Of a stretch of DNA of 8,521 nucleotides, positions 5,129 through 8,521 are shown in pieces. Every line of letters begins with the position of its first letter. The first letter of the stretch is position 1. The position numbers were made by a program, and so were the translations under genes. The DNA is from Chloroflexota bacterium. Lineage in GTDB: Bacteria > Chloroflexota > Anaerolineae > Anaerolineales > DRKV01. The notes under the pieces were generated by a model. The model did not search any database. It saw only the letters and a list, made by a program, of their open reading frames with translations, and had not been told where the DNA came from. The stretch spans positions 1 to 8,521 of the forward strand of contig DRKV01000255.1 of NCBI GenBank assembly GCA_011051635.1. Reading direction: 5' to 3'.

Positions 5129-6601
5129 ATGTCCCGTCTCCTTCGCAACTCCCTCGTCGTCGCCGTCTTCTTCGGCCTGGATAAAATCCTGGCCCTGGGG
5201 AGGCAAATTCTGGTGGCGCGGCAGTTCGGCCTCTCTTACGAGATGGACGCCTTCAACGCCGCCAACAACATCCCCGACCTGCTCTCCGCGCTCATCTCCG
5301 GCGGGGCGCTGGGGGTGGCGCTCATTCCCGTCCTCTCGGAGTACCTGGAAAAGCGCGGGCGTCCTAAGGCCTGGCAACTCTTTTCCTACGTCCTCAATCT
5401 GGCTTTCGTCGTCACCGGCGGATTGTCCATCCTCCTGGCAGTGAGCGCCCGTCCCCTGATTGCCCGCCTGATTGCGCCCGGTTTCCCTCCCGCACAGCAG
5501 GCCCTGGCCGTCTCACTCATGCGCCTGGACCTGTTCGCCATCCTGATTTTCTCCATCAGCGGGCTGGTGATGGCCGGTTTGCAGGCCAATCAGCACTTTC
5601 TGCTGCCCGCTATGGCCCCCGCCATGTACAACGGCGGGCAGATTTTCGGGATTCTCTTTCTCGCCCCGCGCTTCGGGATTTTCGGGCTGGTTTACGGCGT
5701 GATTTTGGGGGCGCTGCTGCATTTGGGGGTGCAGGTACCCGCCCTGAGGTGGTACCGCTTCCACTGGGAGCCGGGCATCCCTTTGGGGGACGCGGGAATC
5801 CGCAAGGTGCTGTCCCTGATGGGGCCGCGAGTCCTCACCATGTTCTTCATCCAGTTCTTCTTTCTGGTGCGCGATAATCTGGCCTCGCACCTGGGGGAGG
5901 GGGCCGTTTCCGCCCTGAATTACGGCTGGTTCATCATGCAGGTTCCGGAGACGCTGCTCGGCTCGGCGCTGGCGATTGTGCTCCTGCCCACCCTGGCGGA
6001 GTACGCCGCCGTGGGGAAGTGGGAGGCTTTCGGGAAGACCTTCAACAAGGCGGCCCGCTTTCTGACCGCCGCCGCCCTGCCCGCGGCGGCGGTGCTGGCC
6101 GCGGGGCTGGAGCCGCTGATTGGGGTGCTGGGCTTCGACGCCGCCGGGGTGCGGATGGTTCTGTGGGCAGCGCGGGCTTACCTGCTGGGGATGTTGAGCC
6201 ACGCCGTTTTGGAAATCACTTCCCGCGCCTTCTACGCCCGCCAGGACGCCCGCACCCCGCTGGGGGCTGCCGCTCTCAACGCCATTCTGTACCTGCTCTT
6301 CGCCCTCCTTTTTGTGCGCGGGGCAGGGCACGCGGGGATTGCGTTGGCGAACACGCTGGCCTTCACTACCGAGGCCATCCTGCTGCTCTTCCTTTTGCGG
6401 CGGCGCGTCCCCGGCATCCTGCGCCTGGATGGGACTCTGGGCCGCACCGCGGGCGGCATCCTGCTGGGGGGCGGCCTGACCCTGCTTGTCGGCGGGCTGC
6501 TGCCTTCCGGCCCCCTCACCGGCGCGCTGGCGCTGGGAGCGGGCGCGCTCGCCGCCCTGCCCTTCCTGTGGCCGGAGGTGCGTGCCCTGCGGGAGGTCTG
6601 A
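5129..6601 (+). CDS. murJ: MurJ/MviN-family lipid II flippase
   Basis: This 490-residue, strongly hydrophobic protein has the length and pattern of the MOP-superfamily MurJ/MviN flippases, about 14 membrane helices, which move lipid II to the outer face of the cytoplasmic membrane for peptidoglycan synthesis. The N-terminal signature is clear: FGLDKILALGRQILVARQFG (15-34), DAFNAANNIPDLL (40-52), ISGGALGVALIPVLSEY (56-72). Later landmarks are NYGWFIMQVPETLLGSALAIVLLPTL (264-289, split here as one helix and loop) and SRAFYARQDARTPL (365-378). The start at 5129 gives the usual MSRLLRNSLV opening; an in-frame ATG at 5051 would add 26 residues coded by repeat DNA. No Shine-Dalgarno precedes 5129. 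Aligned by eye to E. coli MurJ, Arg24 and Asp39 have counterparts (Arg25, Asp40), Arg18 becomes Lys19, and Arg52 and Arg270 appear replaced. A different MOP flippase substrate is therefore possible. Confidence 0.85.
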   Translation: MSRLLRNSLVVAVFFGLDKILALGRQILVARQFGLSYEMDAFNAANNIPDLLSALISGGALGVALIPVLSEYLEKRGRPKAWQLFSYVLNLAFVVTGGLSILLAVSARPLIARLIAPGFPPAQQALAVSLMRLDLFAILIFSISGLVMAGLQANQHFLLPAMAPAMYNGGQIFGILFLAPRFGIFGLVYGVILGALLHLGVQVPALRWYRFHWEPGIPLGDAGIRKVLSLMGPRVLTMFFIQFFFLVRDNLASHLGEGAVSALNYGWFIMQVPETLLGSALAIVLLPTLAEYAAVGKWEAFGKTFNKAARFLTAAALPAAAVLAAGLEPLIGVLGFDAAGVRMVLWAARAYLLGMLSHAVLEITSRAFYARQDARTPLGAAALNAILYLLFALLFVRGAGHAGIALANTLAFTTEAILLLFLLRRRVPGILRLDGTLGRTAGGILLGGGLTLLVGGLLPSGPLTGALALGAGALAALPFLWPEVRALREV

Positions 6602-6687
6602 ATGCCCGGACGCGGAGTAAGTGGCTGAACACCACCCTTCCCAAAGTTGAGAGCAAAACCAGGGGCGAAACTGTGCCAATGCTTGTG

Positions 6688-6715
6688 AAAGGTGGCGGCC
6701 AAAGCCGCCGCCTTT
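6688..6715. terminator. Convergent hairpin terminator
   Basis: AAAGGTGGCGGC (6688-6699), loop CAAA (6700-6703) and GCCGCCGCCTTT (6704-6715) form a 12-bp stem. On the plus strand the single non-Watson-Crick pair is a G-U wobble; on the minus strand it is a C-A mismatch. The stem lies 86 nt beyond the murJ stop and overlaps the TAA (6716-6714) of the opposite-strand ATPase gene. The T tracts after the stem are short, so termination may be partial. It probably serves both convergent genes. Confidence 0.6.
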
Positions 6716-8521
6716 ACGCACCCGGGAAGCGCATCTCGGCCAGCAATCGACGTGCCGCGACCAAATCGGGCGTGTCGAAACCCTCGCTGAACCAGCCATA
6801 GACCGCCGCCAGTTGCCGCTTCGCTTCGGCGGAACGTCCCTGCCGGTGCAGCAGACGCCCCAGACTGACCGCAGCGCGCAACTCCCAAGATTTGGCCTGC
6901 TGCGCCCGCGCCACGGCGATGGCCTCCCGGAAGCAGGCTTCGGCTTCCTGCGCCTGCGCTGCGGATTGGCGGAGCAGCGTTTCTCCCTCCAGGCGGTGGA
7001 GTTCCGCCTCGAAGTAGCGCTCCCCGCTGGAGGCGGCAAAATCCAGCCCGCGGCGCAGAGCCGCCAGGGCTTCGTCAAAGGCTCCGGCGAGGGCGTACCC
7101 CTCCGCCAGCATCCCCTGGTATTGCGGAAAATGGCGGGTCGCCCGCGATTGCTCCCACGCATCGAGAGCGCGTGCCATCATCTCCAGCCCCTCGGCGACC
7201 TGCCCCGACTGGGTCAGCACCCAGCCGCGGGAGATGGTCTCCCCCTGGTTGAACAGGCGCATCTGCCCGCTGGTGGAGCGGCGGATGGATTCCAGGTTCC
7301 AGAAGGTCATCGCGGGCAGGTCGCGGCGAATCTGGTTGAACAGCACCCCGCCGATGCCGATGGCAAAGCCCATCACCACGGGGTTATCCAGTTCCTCCGC
7401 CATCGCCAGGGCCTGCTCGCTGACCTGCGCGGCCTGCTCCGGGTAGCCCAAAAACCAGAGCACCCAGGCCAGCCGCGCCCGGCTGGAGATGCCGGGGTCA
7501 TTGCCGAAGAGGAACGCGCTCCAGGGATGCTCCTGCCGGTTGTAGAGCGCCGTGGCCTGCTCCAGATGCCCGCGGGCGGAAACAAATTCGCCGCGGTAAC
7601 TTTCCTCCGCGCCCAGGGTCCAGTGCGCCAGCGCGAGCAGTAGGGGGTCGGATTGGGCGGTATCCGCCAGAATGTGGCGCGCTTTTTGGAGCGCAATCTC
7701 CCGTTCGCGGGGCGTTTTATGGGTGACGCGCAAAAAATACAGGGAGGAGAGCAGCGGGTTCTCCGCGTCCACCTGGTCGCAGAGCGTCTCCACGCGCTGC
7801 CCCAGGGCGGCCAGTTCCGGGTCGGCGTAACCGCGCAGGGCCTGCAAGGGGGCGTACATCGCCAGGGAAAGCGAAATTTCCATCTCCAGGCGTTCCTGCG
7901 TGCGGGGGGCGCGCTCCAGCAGGGCAATCCCCTTGCGAAAATGCCCGATGGCCTCGGCGTGCGCGCCCATCTGCACCGCCCGATTGCCTGCCTCCAGCAG
8001 GTAGCGCCCCGCCTTGAGCGGCATCCGGGCCTCGGTGAAGTGGTGCGCCAGTTGCAGGGTCAGAGTATCCGAGGGGGTGGAATCGGGGGCGGCGACCGCC
8101 TCCAGGGCCAGCCCCACCCGCCGGTGGCGGCTGACCCGCTCCGGGCCGGTCAGGTTGCCGTACAGGTAGCGTTGGAACAGCACATGACGGAACCGCAATC
8201 GGGCCGCGCGGCCTCCATCCACCAGCAGGGCATCTTCCCGCAGCAGATGGTCGAGCGCGGCGGCCACCCGGTCGGCGTCCATCTCCAGGGCACGGGTGAG
8301 CACATCCACCCGAAACTCCTCGCCGATGACGCTGGCGGTTTTCAGGATTTCGGAGGCCGGGGGAGCGAGGCGAGAGAGGCGCATCTCGATGACCGCCTCC
8401 ACCCGCGCGGGAAGCGCATCCCAATCGAGTTGCGGGCCGGAACCGGGAGCGGCTCGCGTTATGGAAGGGGAATCCTGCCGTTGGAGGTTTTCCAGCAACT
8501 CGACCACGAAGAGGGGATGCC
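6714..8521 (-). CDS. AAA-type signalling ATPase with TPR-like tail, C-terminal part (COG3899-like)
   Basis: This frame is open to the right edge and gives 601 residues, so the N-terminus is missing. An apparent GTG start at 8507 is false: the frame continues upstream as HPLFVVELLENL, the usual segment at the end of the AAA_16-type NTPase domain in large regulatory ATPases. Next come WDALPARVEAVIEMRLSRL (33-51), a winged-helix-like stretch with SVIGEEF (63-69) and FRHVLFQRYLY (110-120), then about 450 residues of helical TPR-like repeats. The C-terminus (CFREAIAVARAQQAKSWELR and YGWFSEGFDTPDL) is typical of the ATPase/TPR modules fused to class III adenylate/guanylate cyclase, SARP/BTAD or kinase domains. 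Which of these heads this protein carries is outside the window. Such proteins sense signals through the TPR array and couple them to the head through the NTPase. It is convergent with murJ and shares the hairpin at 6688-6715. The P-loop cannot be seen. Confidence 0.85.
   Translation of the reverse strand, partial: HPLFVVELLENLQRQDSPSITRAAPGSGPQLDWDALPARVEAVIEMRLSRLAPPASEILKTASVIGEEFRVDVLTRALEMDADRVAAALDHLLREDALLVDGGRAARLRFRHVLFQRYLYGNLTGPERVSRHRRVGLALEAVAAPDSTPSDTLTLQLAHHFTEARMPLKAGRYLLEAGNRAVQMGAHAEAIGHFRKGIALLERAPRTQERLEMEISLSLAMYAPLQALRGYADPELAALGQRVETLCDQVDAENPLLSSLYFLRVTHKTPREREIALQKARHILADTAQSDPLLLALAHWTLGAEESYRGEFVSARGHLEQATALYNRQEHPWSAFLFGNDPGISSRARLAWVLWFLGYPEQAAQVSEQALAMAEELDNPVVMGFAIGIGGVLFNQIRRDLPAMTFWNLESIRRSTSGQMRLFNQGETISRGWVLTQSGQVAEGLEMMARALDAWEQSRATRHFPQYQGMLAEGYALAGAFDEALAALRRGLDFAASSGERYFEAELHRLEGETLLRQSAAQAQEAEACFREAIAVARAQQAKSWELRAAVSLGRLLHRQGRSAEAKRQLAAVYGWFSEGFDTPDLVAARRLLAEMRFPGA

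Noticed and set aside
5513..7162. A 549-codon minus-strand frame spanning murJ and the ATPase gene
   Set aside because: Low-complexity Gln/Gly/Arg-rich translation crossing two well-supported genes and a terminator; typical of antisense frames in GC-rich DNA.

Overview
The window is a GC-rich stretch of bacterial DNA holding three complete minus-strand genes, one complete plus-strand gene, and one truncated gene at each edge. The gene set, the style of the ATPase/TPR protein, and intergenic DNA full of short palindromes and degenerate tandem repeats suggest a Chloroflexota (Anaerolineae-like) genome. That assignment is inference from protein style; there is no rRNA or other marker gene here.

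Layout. (a) 2-73, plus: the last 23 codons of an unidentified gene. (b) 74-333: an intergenic stretch holding a long imperfect palindrome (core 117-257) and then a strong intrinsic terminator (275-315) between converging genes. (c) 334-4558, minus: three co-directional genes, transcribed in the order M29-family metallo-aminopeptidase (4558-3455), Tat-exported DUF1800 protein (3370-1643), Tat-exported DUF1501 protein (1566-334). A sigma70-like promoter lies in the 84-nt gap ahead of the DUF1800 gene. It overlaps an inverted repeat that could hide that gene's Shine-Dalgarno in read-through transcripts. (d) 4559-5128: 570 nt without a supportable gene, densely packed with repeats. It holds three copies of TTGTGGT, a 194-bp MITE-like segment with 22-bp imperfect terminal inverted repeats, a second segment with weaker 8-bp inverted ends, many small hairpins, a 10-bp-period repeat and an 8-bp-period repeat that ends exactly at the next start codon. 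(e) 5129-6601, plus: a MurJ/MviN-type lipid II flippase. (f) 6602-6713: a short convergent gap with a hairpin terminator. (g) 6714-8521, minus: the C-terminal 601 residues of a large AAA-type signalling ATPase with a TPR-like tail, running off the right edge.

How they work together. The DUF1800/DUF1501 pair is the clear functional unit: two Tat substrates, adjacent and co-oriented, probably folded in the cytoplasm and exported together; their biochemical role is unknown. The aminopeptidase upstream may be only a transcriptional neighbour. MurJ belongs to cell-wall synthesis, and the ATPase/TPR protein to signal transduction or transcriptional control; neither is obviously linked to the DUF pair. 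I see no defence system, CRISPR array, tRNA, rRNA, transposase or phage gene. The least ordinary material is the repeat-rich intergenic DNA and the promoter/hairpin arrangement in front of the DUF1800 gene.
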